Assembly: GCF_042652925.1 (NCBI RefSeq)
Contig: NZ_JBHSHC010000132.1
Coordinates: 1 to 64,000 of the forward strand
Source of the DNA: Effusibacillus consociatus
Lineage (GTDB): Bacteria > Bacillota > Bacilli > Tumebacillales > Effusibacillaceae
Reading direction: 5' to 3'
Length of the DNA stretch: 64,000 bases
Below are positions 7,883 through 16,039 of this stretch, one piece after another; position 1 is the stretch's first letter, and each line of letters starts with the position of its first letter. Below the pieces are notes generated by a model. The model was not told where the DNA came from. It saw only the letters and a list, made by a program, of their open reading frames with translations, and searched no databases. The position numbers and the translations under genes were made by a program.

Positions 7883-9629
7883 TCTTCGTATTATGACAGA
7901 CATCCCACTTTTCACTCGTTACGTTCGATGACAAATAAGCACATTCCCGAAAGGCAAAATTCTGGCACCCTAAACATTTGTTATGCTCCAATTGGGTCAG
8001 GGCGAAATCAATGGCTTCCCCAGTATGTTCAAAGAAATGCCGCTGCCCAATATATCCATAAAGTCCGGTACGTTGCAGTACTTCTTTGGGTTGGGGTTGA
8101 ATGCCTGAAATAATTACCATCCCACCATGATTTTTAAAATCTTTGACCACACTGGCCAGATTGGATTCACCCGTGGTATCCATGAAAGGAACCTTCCCCA
8201 TTCTGAGGAGCAATATTTTAGGACGATAATGGATCGTGCTCATAATGGATTGTTCAAACAAGGTTGCCGCACCGAAAAATAGAGCTCCTTCCACGGTGAA
8301 GATACTTAGTTGAGGACAATCGTGACCTTCCGTCACCATATGTGGTTTTACCTTTTCATGTTTTGCAGACGGGTCGGGCAGCACTTTGGCTACAGTCAAG
8401 ATTTCGCTCATCCGTTTAACGAACAAAATCACAGCAAGGATCAGACCGACTTGCACAGCGGTTGTCAAATCCGTAAATACCGTAAGCAGAAAAGTAATCA
8501 GCAATACCACAGAATCGCTTGTCTTGGTTTTGATAACGTGGGCAAATTCTTTACGTTCACTCATGTTCCAGGCTACAACCATCAAAATGGGAGCCATGCT
8601 GGCCAAAGGTATATGAGATGCATAAGGAGCAAGCAGCATCAACACGAGTAATACCACAAGCCCATGAATGATACCAGACATGGGCGATACTGCGCCATTT
8701 TTAATATTGGTTGCCGTCCGGGCGATTGCGCCGGTAGCCGGGATTCCGCCGAATAATGGAGTCACCAAATTGGCGATTCCTTGACCGATCAACTCCCGGT
8801 TGCTATGGTGCCGATTGCCCGTCATTCCGTCTGCCACGACTGCCGATAAGAGGGATTCAATCCCGCCTAGCATTGCAATGATAAATGCAGGAGCCAGCAG
8901 TTGTTTGATTCTTTCCGGAGTAATCTCAGGAAAGTGAAAGCTCGGCAATGTGCTTGGTATAGGCCCGAAAGTGGACCCGATTGTGGCCACTTTCCCTTCA
9001 AATAATAACGTGGCTACAATGCTCGAAATGACAAGCCCAACCAGTGATCCTGGAACTTTTGGGAACAGTCGTGGGATTACCGAAATAATGACCAAACAAA
9101 TGCAAGCCGTAATCACACTATAAAGATTGATCGTAGAAATGTGCATCCCTATTTCTTTCATGTTGGAAAGGAAATCCTCATGTTTTTGAATCTCGCTAAG
9201 CCCCAGGAAATTAGCAATTTGTCCAGAGAAAATAATTACAGCGATACCTGCTGTAAATCCGATGGTCACGGGGCGAGGAATAAATTTGATGAGAGTCCCC
9301 AGCTTAAAAATTCCCATCAAAACGAGCATGATACCCGCCAAAAATCCGGCAATAAGCAAGTTTTCATATCCAAATTGCATGACAATCCCAAACAAAATGG
9401 GAATAAATGCACCAGTGGGGCCTCCAATCTGAAATCTTGAGCCTCCAAACATGGAAATTAAAATACCTGCGATGATAGTGGTGTAGATACCGTACTCCGG
9501 TTTCACCCCAGATGCAATGGCAAATGCCATTCCCAAAGGAATGGCAATGATTCCGACAATCAATCCTGAAATGCAATCTTTCCGGAATGATCCCAAGTTA
9601 TAGCCTTCAAATCGTCCCGTCCACTTCAT
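7857..9629 (-). CDS. SulP-family anion transporter with STAS domain
   Basis: A 590-residue inner-membrane transporter. The N-terminal 400 residues have 11-14 hydrophobic segments with SulP signatures (SGLIVGIIAIPLGMAFAIASG near the start and the GGIPATGAIARTATNIKNGA motif); a cytoplasmic STAS domain follows at about 440-550 (FMDTTGESNLASVVKDF). SulP proteins carry sulfate, bicarbonate or dicarboxylates; the substrate cannot be read here. After the STAS domain is a short tail with four cysteines (CLGC, then single Cys about 10 and 24 residues later) that is unusual for the family. ATG 9629 was chosen for GAAGAAGGG upstream. Overlaps the ArsR gene. Confidence 0.88.
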   Translation of the reverse strand: MKWTGRFEGYNLGSFRKDCISGLIVGIIAIPLGMAFAIASGVKPEYGIYTTIIAGILISMFGGSRFQIGGPTGAFIPILFGIVMQFGYENLLIAGFLAGIMLVLMGIFKLGTLIKFIPRPVTIGFTAGIAVIIFSGQIANFLGLSEIQKHEDFLSNMKEIGMHISTINLYSVITACICLVIISVIPRLFPKVPGSLVGLVISSIVATLLFEGKVATIGSTFGPIPSTLPSFHFPEITPERIKQLLAPAFIIAMLGGIESLLSAVVADGMTGNRHHSNRELIGQGIANLVTPLFGGIPATGAIARTATNIKNGAVSPMSGIIHGLVVLLVLMLLAPYASHIPLASMAPILMVVAWNMSERKEFAHVIKTKTSDSVVLLITFLLTVFTDLTTAVQVGLILAVILFVKRMSEILTVAKVLPDPSAKHEKVKPHMVTEGHDCPQLSIFTVEGALFFGAATLFEQSIMSTIHYRPKILLLRMGKVPFMDTTGESNLASVVKDFKNHGGMVIISGIQPQPKEVLQRTGLYGYIGQRHFFEHTGEAIDFALTQLEHNKCLGCQNFAFRECAYLSSNVTSEKWDVCHNTKNGGLSVES

Positions 9630-9763
9630 GTCTGTAACCCTTCTTCTCTCCGAATATTTGATTATTTGAATATACAAAAATCATACGCCCACTTTGTATT
9701 GATTGTCAATTCCTCAACACTTCAGAGAGCTTTCTTTTGATTTGATTCAGGCGGTCGGAAACA

Positions 9764-9898
9764 CACGGATATCAACAAGCGCAAGTGGATTGGGGACAAT
9801 TCACGGAGGATGAGAAGTTGGAGACACTTGTTTCCATTTGGGGACAAATCTTTTCATCTGTTTTCAATCAAGACACCCGAGACCAAGATTCTTTATAA
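9764..9898 (+). pseudogene. Possible IS21-type transposase fragment
   Basis: A 44-codon open stretch begins GYQQAQVDWGQF, resembling the QAQVDWG motif around the first catalytic Asp of IS21 IstA transposases, and ends at TAA. No start codon and no further homology. The rest of 9630-10000 holds nothing I can assign. Confidence 0.35.
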
Positions 9899-10000
9899 AC
9901 GGATCTGAGTATTCAATGCCGGATTTCCGATCATTGCGGTTCTCCCACGGAGGGCATTCTGATCCAAGGTTATTTTGGTAAATGTTCATGTTACCTCACT

Positions 10001-10462
10001 CTACTGATCGATCCATTTTTTGCTTCCGTAGCAATACGGACATCGTGAACCGTGGCCTACACGGTTATCTGGACTGGCAGAGTAACTATGTTGTTTCTCA
10101 GGACAGATCCACCAAAATTTCCTTCCGGATCGCGGTTTTATATTTTTAGGGGTTAATGGATAATTCTTTTGATAATCCCATTCCTTGGCAATATTTGGGT
10201 GCTTTTCCTGCAGAGAACCCTTTACCACCATTTTCATACTCGCGCACTTTTTGCACTCTTTATAACGAAGCCGACTCCTCACTTTGATGCGAACACTATG
10301 ACCTTGCGAGCAAGTCCACCAGGCGTAGTACCCGCTGCGTGGGAATATCGTGTATGGGTTAACATTGTTTTTTTCAAAGTCCCAATACTTGACCCAATCA
10401 GGATATTGATATGCAAAGCTGTATCTTATGTCTCTCGCCCGTTTGAAGCCAAGATTCGTCAT
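10001..10462 (-). CDS. Zinc-ribbon (treble-clef, DUF4379-like) protein
   Basis: A 153-residue protein with two repeats of a W-C-x-GH...C-x2-C zinc finger: WWTCSQGHS...CKKC (about residues 57-85) and WWICPEKQHS...CPYC (about 122-145), each preceded by a WD-x2-KN...PRSG motif. Such fingers occur in proteins next to homing-endonuclease or restriction-like enzymes, where they probably bind DNA; no catalytic domain is present here. ATG 10462 has AAAGGTGAT upstream. The same frame stays open upstream to 10945 through a repeat, a RAYT fragment and a comM fragment, so an automatic call could make a false 314-residue chimera. Confidence 0.7.
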   Translation of the reverse strand: MTNLGFKRARDIRYSFAYQYPDWVKYWDFEKNNVNPYTIFPRSGYYAWWTCSQGHSVRIKVRSRLRYKECKKCASMKMVVKGSLQEKHPNIAKEWDYQKNYPLTPKNIKPRSGRKFWWICPEKQHSYSASPDNRVGHGSRCPYCYGSKKWIDQ

Positions 10463-10491
10463 AATATCACCTTTACCTTGTTGACCATTTT

Positions 10492-10515
10492 TCGGGTGGT
10501 GACAGGCACCAAACC
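10492..10515 (+). repeat. GTGACAGGCACC-family repeat, copy 1
   Basis: TCGGGTGGTGACAGGCACC followed by AAACC. Sits in the 5' flank of the zinc-ribbon gene at the edge of the RAYT fragment. Confidence 0.8.
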
Positions 10516-10536
10516 AGTGGGAAACTGTAGCGGGAC

Positions 10537-10826
10537 ACGGTTGTTCCTTTTCAAATGAAGAGACATAAAAACGGAAGCTGCTCCATGCGTACTGCTCGGG
10601 AACCTTAATCATGTTGGCACGGACGGGATTCAAATGGATATAGCGGCTGACTTCGAGCATTCCCTCTTTCGTTTCAATCGCCTTGTCATAAAACCGCTTT
10701 TCAAACACATGGCCGCTGAGACGATAGCGGGTATTGTAATAGGTTGCGTATTGTTTGTTAATAAGGGACATCACTTTGGCACCGGTTGGTTGGAGGAACG
10801 GAGCTGGGGGTGATAGTTGTTGGTCA
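10537..10826 (-). pseudogene. RAYT transposase fragment (copy 2)
   Basis: About 290 bases nearly identical to bases 12355-12644 of the intact RAYT gene, covering codons for SLINK..YATYYNTRYRLSGH through the YIHLNPVRAN motif to SFEKEQP. The N-terminal half with the HUH motif is absent, so it cannot act alone. A short repeat abuts each side. Confidence 0.85.
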
Positions 10827-10848
10827 GGCGTGATAGGCACCAAAAACC
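10827..10848 (+). repeat. GTGACAGGCACC-family repeat, copy 2
   Basis: GGCGTGATAGGCACC then AAAAACC; lacks the leading TCGG. Lies exactly between the RAYT fragment and the comM fragment. Confidence 0.7.
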
Positions 10849-10932
10849 TACGTGATGACCCCCTGCCGCGGCAATTTCTAGCGCACGTTTCGCCTATTGA
10901 TGTCCAGGAATATGCCGGAAGAACCTTAGAAA
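10849..10932 (-). pseudogene. comM (YifB) fragment
   Basis: About 84 bases closely match 13692-13775 within comM, just before its Walker A codons. Together with the RAYT fragment this looks like a deleted second copy of the comM-RAYT junction. Confidence 0.75.
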
Positions 10933-10946
10933 GGCCTAACTCCAAG

Positions 10947-10980
10947 CAAATAAAGGGCCCCCATTAGAGCCCTTTATTTG
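10947..10980. terminator. Terminator of the Dcd-like/two-TM pair
   Basis: CAAATAAAGGGC and GCCCTTTATTTG form a perfect 12-bp stem with a 10-base loop overlapping the two-TM gene's stop codon; T-rich on both sides, so it may act in both directions. Confidence 0.75.
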
Positions 10981-11339
10981 CCTATTAAATATGTGTTAAC
11001 TAAATGAGCAATAAGCAGAACTACGCTAAACGCAATCACTACTGGCCAGTTAGTTATATTAACTGCATAAGAAATCATTGCAGTACAAACTAAATTCACT
11101 ATTAACAACGCAATGTTTCCCCAAAAACGCTGCTTTTTCTTCGGAGAGTCTTGTTCTAACTCTTCCAGATACGCATTAACAATCCGTCTGATTTCACGAT
11201 CGATTTCACCACGGGTTCTCAACACATCCAGCAATCTTTGCTTCTCCGGAAAGGGCGTTGCAGCGTAACCTTCCCCCAAGTATTGTTTTAATGTTTCCTC
11301 TTCAACATGACGGCGAACTATTTCGCGCAAATCACTCAT
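10974..11339 (-). CDS. Small protein with helical head and two C-terminal membrane helices
   Basis: A 121-residue protein I do not recognise by family. Residues 1-70 look helical and charged, with KKKQR just before the membrane. Two hydrophobic helices follow (about 72-94 and 97-119), joined by a three-residue turn, with only two residues after the second. The layout resembles two-TM effectors such as SLATT-type proteins of nucleotide-based defence systems, but I see no diagnostic motif. Its start overlaps the stop of the dCTP-deaminase-like gene as ATGAGTGA, so the two are translationally coupled and probably act together. Confidence 0.65.
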   Translation of the reverse strand: MSDLREIVRRHVEEETLKQYLGEGYAATPFPEKQRLLDVLRTRGEIDREIRRIVNAYLEELEQDSPKKKQRFWGNIALLIVNLVCTAMISYAVNITNWPVVIAFSVVLLIAHLVNTYLIGK

Positions 11340-12027
11340 CTTTTCGTTTGCCTTCCTCTTCACGAAGGATATCTGCCAATCTTTTAGCAGACCGGCGAAT
11401 ATGATCCATTAAATGCTCGCCCAAATCCCTTGCCATTTCATCGGAAACCTTTTGTATCCCTTTCAGCCGTAAAAATTCCTGAATTTCTTCATCTAGATGA
11501 AGCTTAGATATGCTTACATCCTTCGCATCCATATATTTACCATCTTGTTGACCATAGGGTTTTAATGGATTCGATGATAATTGGATGAGAGACAATTGGC
11601 ATATCTCAATTCCCGCGACAAGTTGTAATCGTACAGGTGAGTTATTCACCGCCACCAATGTAATCTTTCCGCGATACCCCGGATTTAAGTAATGACCAGG
11701 ACTGACTATCAGTCCGAGTGATTTTACCCCGAACCTTTCAAGAACAAGTGCGGCCATATTTTCCGGAACATGAATAAACTCGTTGGTTTGAATCAGAGCC
11801 GATTCTCCAGGCTGCAGCCAAAATTCAGCACCTGACAGGTCAACCTCCCGGTATTGGTTACGAGTAACTTTTTTACCGAGCGTTATTGGCTCATTTGATA
11901 TATATTTAAGTACTGTCTTATCAAGGGTTAGGTTAATGGTAGCGCCCTCACACCTGGCTGGATCATATGGTTTAACGATCTCCTGTTCAATCGCCAATTT
12001 GTGCAAATCCCGGTCGCTTAACATCAT
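11332..12027 (-). CDS. dCTP deaminase/dUTPase-fold protein with altered active site
   Basis: A 231-residue protein that starts like Dcd enzymes (MLSDRDL) and keeps the fold's landmarks: LQPGE (71-75), the GLIVSPGHYLNPGYRGKITL region (105-124) and PYGQQDGKY (158-165, compare YnxxQDAKY). By alignment from memory the catalytic Glu of Dcd (in TLExxN) is Val125 here, and the RSSLAR motif is RFGVKS (98-103), so ordinary dCTP deamination is doubtful. Residues after 175 form a charged helical extension absent from plain Dcd. AGGGGGTGG precedes the ATG. It could be a nucleotide sensor for the coupled membrane protein. Confidence 0.75.
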   Translation of the reverse strand: MMLSDRDLHKLAIEQEIVKPYDPARCEGATINLTLDKTVLKYISNEPITLGKKVTRNQYREVDLSGAEFWLQPGESALIQTNEFIHVPENMAALVLERFGVKSLGLIVSPGHYLNPGYRGKITLVAVNNSPVRLQLVAGIEICQLSLIQLSSNPLKPYGQQDGKYMDAKDVSISKLHLDEEIQEFLRLKGIQKVSDEMARDLGEHLMDHIRRSAKRLADILREEEGKRKDE

Positions 12028-12233
12028 ATTACCACCCCCTGATTAACTACATTTTGCATCAATGAATAAAAAAATGCAATCAGCATCAATTGATTAATAC
12101 GTCAAATGACCAGTATATTCCTGCCCTGCACGACTTGTAAAATGTGAGATTGACTCCAACAGTGGTCCGCACCGTAATGATTGAGTTTCTTGGTTGTGGC
12201 ACCATGTGAGACTGTAGAAGCGTGGGTTTTTTA
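12028..12233. other. Intergenic region ahead of the Dcd-like pair
   Basis: AT-rich near the gene, where GCATCAAT occurs twice as a direct repeat (about 12055 and 12083) and could mark an operator. I see no gene. Confidence 0.3.
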
Positions 12234-12256
12234 TCGGGGCGTGATAGGCACCAAAC
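12234..12256 (+). repeat. GTGACAGGCACC-family repeat, copy 3
   Basis: TCGGGGCGTGATAGGCACC followed by AAAC, two bases beyond the stop codon of the intact RAYT gene. Confidence 0.85.
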
Positions 12257-12258
12257 TG

Positions 12259-12813
12259 TTATTCCATTTCCTGACGAACAAATTCGTAATACTTTTGTTG
12301 CTTCTCTCGTAAGTCCCCTGAATAATAATCCAAAAGAACTTCCCAATCCATATACGGTTGTTCCTTTTCAAATGAAGAGATATAAAAACGGAAGCTGCTC
12401 CATGCGTACTGCTCGGGAACCTTAATCATGTTGGCCCGGACGGGATTCAAATGGATATAGCGGCTGACTTCGAGCATTCCCTCTTTCGTCTCAATCGCCT
12501 TGTCATAAAACCGCTTTTCAAACACATGGCCGCTGAGACGATAGCGGGTATTGTAATAGGTTGCGTATCGTTTGTTAATAAGGGACATCACTTTGGAGAC
12601 CGGTTGGTTGGAGGAACGGAGCTGGAGGTGATAGTGGTTGGTCATTAAACAATAAGAGGCTAAGGAAAACGGGGTTTTTTCATGGACTTGACGGAGGATG
12701 TGGAAAAACGCTTCAAAATCATGGATATCGATAAACAAGGGATCTCGACGATTCCCACGGCTTACAATGTGATAGTAACATTGTGAAATCCATATTCGCT
12801 TCTTCCTCCCCAT
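12259..12813 (-). CDS. REP-associated tyrosine transposase (RAYT, Y1/HUH family)
   Basis: A 184-residue single-strand-DNA nuclease of the Y1 transposase family, known to act on short REP-type repeats. The HUH motif (NHYHL) is at residues 59-63 and the family's YIHLNPVRA signature at 119-127; a QYAWSSF motif follows. Both catalytic parts are intact. The gene starts 4 bases after the comM stop with GAGGTGAGG as ribosome-binding site, so it is read with comM. A short repeat sits directly after its stop, and two truncated copies of the gene occur at 10537-10826 and 21704-21819. Confidence 0.88.
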   Translation of the reverse strand: MGRKKRIWISQCYYHIVSRGNRRDPLFIDIHDFEAFFHILRQVHEKTPFSLASYCLMTNHYHLQLRSSNQPVSKVMSLINKRYATYYNTRYRLSGHVFEKRFYDKAIETKEGMLEVSRYIHLNPVRANMIKVPEQYAWSSFRFYISSFEKEQPYMDWEVLLDYYSGDLREKQQKYYEFVRQEME

Positions 12814-12817
12814 CTCC

Positions 12818-14344
12818 TCACCTCGCTAGCCGGGAAGACTTTTGTGACTGAGTCACTCGCCGGAGGGTAACGGCTTCCCAAATCGCTTCATCTGTGATGT
12901 TTGCTTCCCCTTTCAAATCGGCAATCGTCCGTGCAAGCCGGATGACCTTCATTTGTACACGGTTACTCCAGGCCTGAGTACTGGCCGTTTGCTCCAGCAT
13001 TCGCTTTTGATTGGCAGGAAGAGACTGAGAAAGCAGAAGTTCGACCGGCACAATGCTATTTGTCAGGTTGCTGCCATAACGCTCATATTGTCTTTCCCTG
13101 GCTTTCATCACTCTTTCACGAATGTTTTCTGACGATTCTCCGTTTATTTGTTCCCTTTCCAACTGAACGGGCTGTAAGTTGAGAATAATATCCATTCGGT
13201 CAAAGATGGGGCCGGATATACGATTTCGGTACAACTCAAGTTGTTTCGGCGTGCAGGAACAGTAATGTGTTTTTGACCCGAGATAACCGCAAGGACAAGG
13301 ATTCATGGCTCCAAGAAGAAGAAAACGGGCGGGATAAGTCACCGTACCAGACGCCCTGCTTATGGTCACTTTACCTGTTTCAATCGGTTGACGAAGCGTA
13401 TCCAGCGTTTTTTTCGTAAACTCGCCCATTTCGTCAAGAAAGAGGACACCATGGTGGGCAAGGGAAACTTCTCCAGGACGAGGACTCGCACCGCCACCGA
13501 CGATGGACACATAAGAAGCGGAATGATGAGGCTGTCTGAATGGAGGGATTCGAACGGGTGGACCAGGAATCTGTGCTAATTGATAGATACTCATCACTTC
13601 TAATGACTCTTCATCTGATAACGTGGGTAAAATCGATGGGAAGGTCTCTGATAACAAACTTTTCCCGCAACCCGGGGGACCTGACATAAACACATGATGA
13701 CCCCCTGCAGCGGCAATTTCTAGCGCACGTTTCGCCTGTTGATGTCCAAGAATATGCCGGAAGTCTCGCTTAGAATGGGGAGATGATACATGGATAGCGG
13801 CGGTTGAAGGTATAGAAGTGAGGGGGTGCAGTTCTTGTCCGGATAAAGATTGCAAGACTTCTTTTACATGCCGGACTGCAATACAGCGAATGCCAGGGAT
13901 TTGGGAAATGGGGATCGAGGAGTCTTCAGGAAGATATACCATTTCAATGCCGATGCGTTTAGCTGCCAGAACCACTGACAATAGCCCATCTACCGAACGA
14001 ATGGATCCGTCTAACGACAACGCCCCAAGAAAGGCTATGTTTTGAGGAATCCTTTCCTTTATGATACCGCTGGCTTTTAAAATTCCAATCACCATTGCCA
14101 AATCGAACAGCGGACCGTTTTTCTTCTGTTCAGGCGGCGATAAATTCACAATAATCTTTTTGGATGGCTGTTCATTGCCCAACGAATGCATTGCAGCCAG
14201 GACGCGCTCCTTCGCTTCTCGCACAGAAGCATCCGGCAAACCAACAATGACCATGGACGGCTGATCCGGCAGTAAATGTACTTCTACCTCTACCCGATAC
14301 CCTTCCAGTCCTTTCAATCCAATACTGGTGATCTTGACCGTCAA
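12818..14344 (-). CDS. comM: ComM/YifB-family AAA+ ATPase
   Basis: A 508-residue magnesium-chelatase-like ATPase; in other bacteria ComM is a branch-migration helicase for integrating transforming DNA. The N-terminal GLEGYRVEVEV and VGLPDASVREAKERV motifs are typical, followed by Walker A (GPPGCGKS), a FLDEMGEF Walker B region and the ChlI C-terminal domain. TTG 14344 is chosen because AAGGAGTG lies upstream and the product then starts like family members; an ATG at 14392 would add 16 residues. The C-terminus (TIADLKGEANITDEAIWEA) is complete. Confidence 0.9.
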   Translation of the reverse strand: MTVKITSIGLKGLEGYRVEVEVHLLPDQPSMVIVGLPDASVREAKERVLAAMHSLGNEQPSKKIIVNLSPPEQKKNGPLFDLAMVIGILKASGIIKERIPQNIAFLGALSLDGSIRSVDGLLSVVLAAKRIGIEMVYLPEDSSIPISQIPGIRCIAVRHVKEVLQSLSGQELHPLTSIPSTAAIHVSSPHSKRDFRHILGHQQAKRALEIAAAGGHHVFMSGPPGCGKSLLSETFPSILPTLSDEESLEVMSIYQLAQIPGPPVRIPPFRQPHHSASYVSIVGGGASPRPGEVSLAHHGVLFLDEMGEFTKKTLDTLRQPIETGKVTISRASGTVTYPARFLLLGAMNPCPCGYLGSKTHYCSCTPKQLELYRNRISGPIFDRMDIILNLQPVQLEREQINGESSENIRERVMKARERQYERYGSNLTNSIVPVELLLSQSLPANQKRMLEQTASTQAWSNRVQMKVIRLARTIADLKGEANITDEAIWEAVTLRRVTQSQKSSRLAR

Positions 14345-14443
14345 CCTATTCACTCCTTCAAACACGAACATATATTCGATTCTTTTATACACCCATCTTA
14401 CTTTACACCTACCCTCTTTTCAACCCTAAATTTTCGACATGAT

Positions 14444-14467
14444 TCGGGGAGTGACAGGCACCAAACC
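14444..14467 (+). repeat. GTGACAGGCACC-family repeat, copy 4
   Basis: TCGGGGAGTGACAGGCACC followed by AAACC, in the gap between comM and the CobW gene. Confidence 0.85.
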
Positions 14468-14503
14468 TTCACCAAACCTTTAAGCATCTTTCACAATATA
14501 AAA

Positions 14504-14530
14504 AAGACGTCCTTCTATCCGGAACGTCTT
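14504..14530 (-). terminator. Terminator after the CobW gene
   Basis: On the minus strand AAGACGTTCC pairs with GGACGTCTT (one bulge) and runs into TTTTTATA. Confidence 0.85.
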
Positions 14531-14570
14531 AATCGCTGGTTCACCCTTTTCTCCTATTCTTTCCTTTCCA

Positions 14571-15602
14571 TTATACGTGTACGTTGGTTTCAAGTAATAT
14601 TGGGCTGGCCCCCAGCACGCTCTGAAATGCGCTTAATGAGGTTAGAATATCAGAAGCATCAATCGATCTCATGATAAAAACAAGATGGGAACGGCAGTCG
14701 TCACTTGGCCAACTGGCTAAGTGCTGCGGCGGATGAATGATATGTTGTACGCCATTAAGTACAACAGGGCCTTCCTCCCCTACATCTATAAGCCCTTTGA
14801 CCCGGAGTACATCCTGTCCCCGAGCATGCAGCAACATGCTAAGCCAAAGACCGAATGCAGTCCAGTCGAGCGGTTTATCAAACGTGAGTGATATGGAACG
14901 GGTATCAGGGACGTGAGCACCATCGTTCATTCGAGTAGTATCAAACGATACAACTTTATTTTTTGTTTGTGTATGCTCCATTTCTTGGGAACGAAATAAT
15001 TCTTCAAGAGCTACTTCACTTGAAAGAGCCTCTAAAATCTGGACGGAAGGGTTTAGACTTTGAAGTCGTGCAATTAGGTCGGTTATAACCTCCGGTGTTG
15101 CGATATCAGTTTTTGTAACAATTATCTTGTCTGCAGCCGAAATTTGTTTTATCGATTCCGGCTGCCGGCTCAGGTGCAAGTTCCCATTGACCGCATCTAC
15201 AGTTACAAGCACCAGATCAACATAGTAATGGTGTTGAAGAACCGGGTCGGTTAAAATAGTAAAAATAATCGGCGCCGGATCGGCAAGACCACTTGTTTCT
15301 ATGATTATACGTTCCACACGCGAAATGACCCCGCGTTGATCCATATCCAGTAGATCTTTAAGAGCCTTTACGAGATCATCCCTTACAGTACAACAAAGAC
15401 ACCCGCCGCCCAGAAGAATTGTCTGCTCGTCAATTTTTCGAAGCAAATGATGGTCAAGACCAACTTTCCCAAACTCATTTACTAAAACGGCGGTATTTTT
15501 CATACTTGGCTCCGAAAGAACCTTATTCAAAAGAGTGGTCTTGCCGCTTCCGAGAAATCCCGTAACCACTGTTACCGGTCGCTTTTTAGTGTTACTTCTC
15601 AT
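14571..15602 (-). CDS. CobW/COG0523 GTPase, putative metallochaperone
   Basis: A 343-residue G3E GTPase. Walker A (GFLGSGKTT) is at 15-23, the metal-binding GGCLCC motif at 66-71, ETSGLADP follows, and a CobW C-terminal domain lies near 235-335. Members deliver zinc, cobalt or other metals to specific enzymes. Here it sits downstream of a hydrolase gene whose family needs a divalent metal, so loading that enzyme is a reasonable guess. AGGGAGA precedes the ATG. A hairpin at 15998-16018 separates this gene and its small neighbour from the upstream catabolic genes, so read-through or a separate promoter is needed. Confidence 0.88.
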   Translation of the reverse strand: MRSNTKKRPVTVVTGFLGSGKTTLLNKVLSEPSMKNTAVLVNEFGKVGLDHHLLRKIDEQTILLGGGCLCCTVRDDLVKALKDLLDMDQRGVISRVERIIIETSGLADPAPIIFTILTDPVLQHHYYVDLVLVTVDAVNGNLHLSRQPESIKQISAADKIIVTKTDIATPEVITDLIARLQSLNPSVQILEALSSEVALEELFRSQEMEHTQTKNKVVSFDTTRMNDGAHVPDTRSISLTFDKPLDWTAFGLWLSMLLHARGQDVLRVKGLIDVGEEGPVVLNGVQHIIHPPQHLASWPSDDCRSHLVFIMRSIDASDILTSLSAFQSVLGASPILLETNVHV

Positions 15603-15614
15603 GTTCTTGTCTCC

Positions 15615-15959
15615 CTATTGCCTTTGATTCGATAGCAGATGCCCGATCAATAAAGGGTCCAGCGGATCGAGCGGCCGACCAACTATTTTTTCAGCAGCCG
15701 GCCACAATGCTCCCAGGTCATGAATAATCTCAGTACGCCCCTTTTTATCACGAAGGACGTATTTGCTTCCAGTCCAATCCTCCAATGTCAGACCGTAATA
15801 GCGAAGAATTTTGTTGGTAACACGTGTCCGGTGGTGGCGGTCTCGTTGACGAGATCTTTGATATTGCCCGACTACCACTGCAGACCCGTTCCCGTTACTC
15901 TCGATCTTTCGATCCGTCCAATGGATTTGCATCACGGATTCACCGCAAAGCACACACAT
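15615..15959 (-). CDS. Small CxxC protein beside CobW gene, function unknown
   Basis: A 114-residue protein that starts with CVLC (residues 2-5), then HWTDR, a basic middle part (RSRQRDRHHRTR) and a C-terminal region with LGALWPAAEKIVGRPLDPLDP. I recognise no family. It has a strong ribosome-binding site (GGAGGG) and ends 12 bases before the CobW start, so the two are one operon. The N-terminal Cys pair and following His could bind a metal, which would suit a partner of the CobW GTPase. Confidence 0.7.
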   Translation of the reverse strand: MCVLCGESVMQIHWTDRKIESNGNGSAVVVGQYQRSRQRDRHHRTRVTNKILRYYGLTLEDWTGSKYVLRDKKGRTEIIHDLGALWPAAEKIVGRPLDPLDPLLIGHLLSNQRQ

Positions 15960-15997
15960 TTTCTATCCCTCCGGTTGCAGTATTTTAAAAATAAGCA

Positions 15998-16018
15998 GGC
16001 TGATCAATTCGATCAGCC
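15998..16018 (-). terminator. Hairpin after the deacetylase-like gene
   Basis: GGCTGATC-GAATT-GATCAGCC on the minus strand, a perfect 8-bp stem, followed by TGCTTATTTTT. Likely terminator or attenuator. Confidence 0.65.
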
Positions 16019-16039
16019 GTAAAAGCTTGCCCTTCCAAA

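Noticed and set aside
10001..10945. Single 314-residue fusion of RAYT and zinc-ribbon protein
   Set aside because: The frame runs through a comM fragment, two repeats and a RAYT fragment; the zinc-ribbon gene has its own ribosome-binding site and ATG at 10462.
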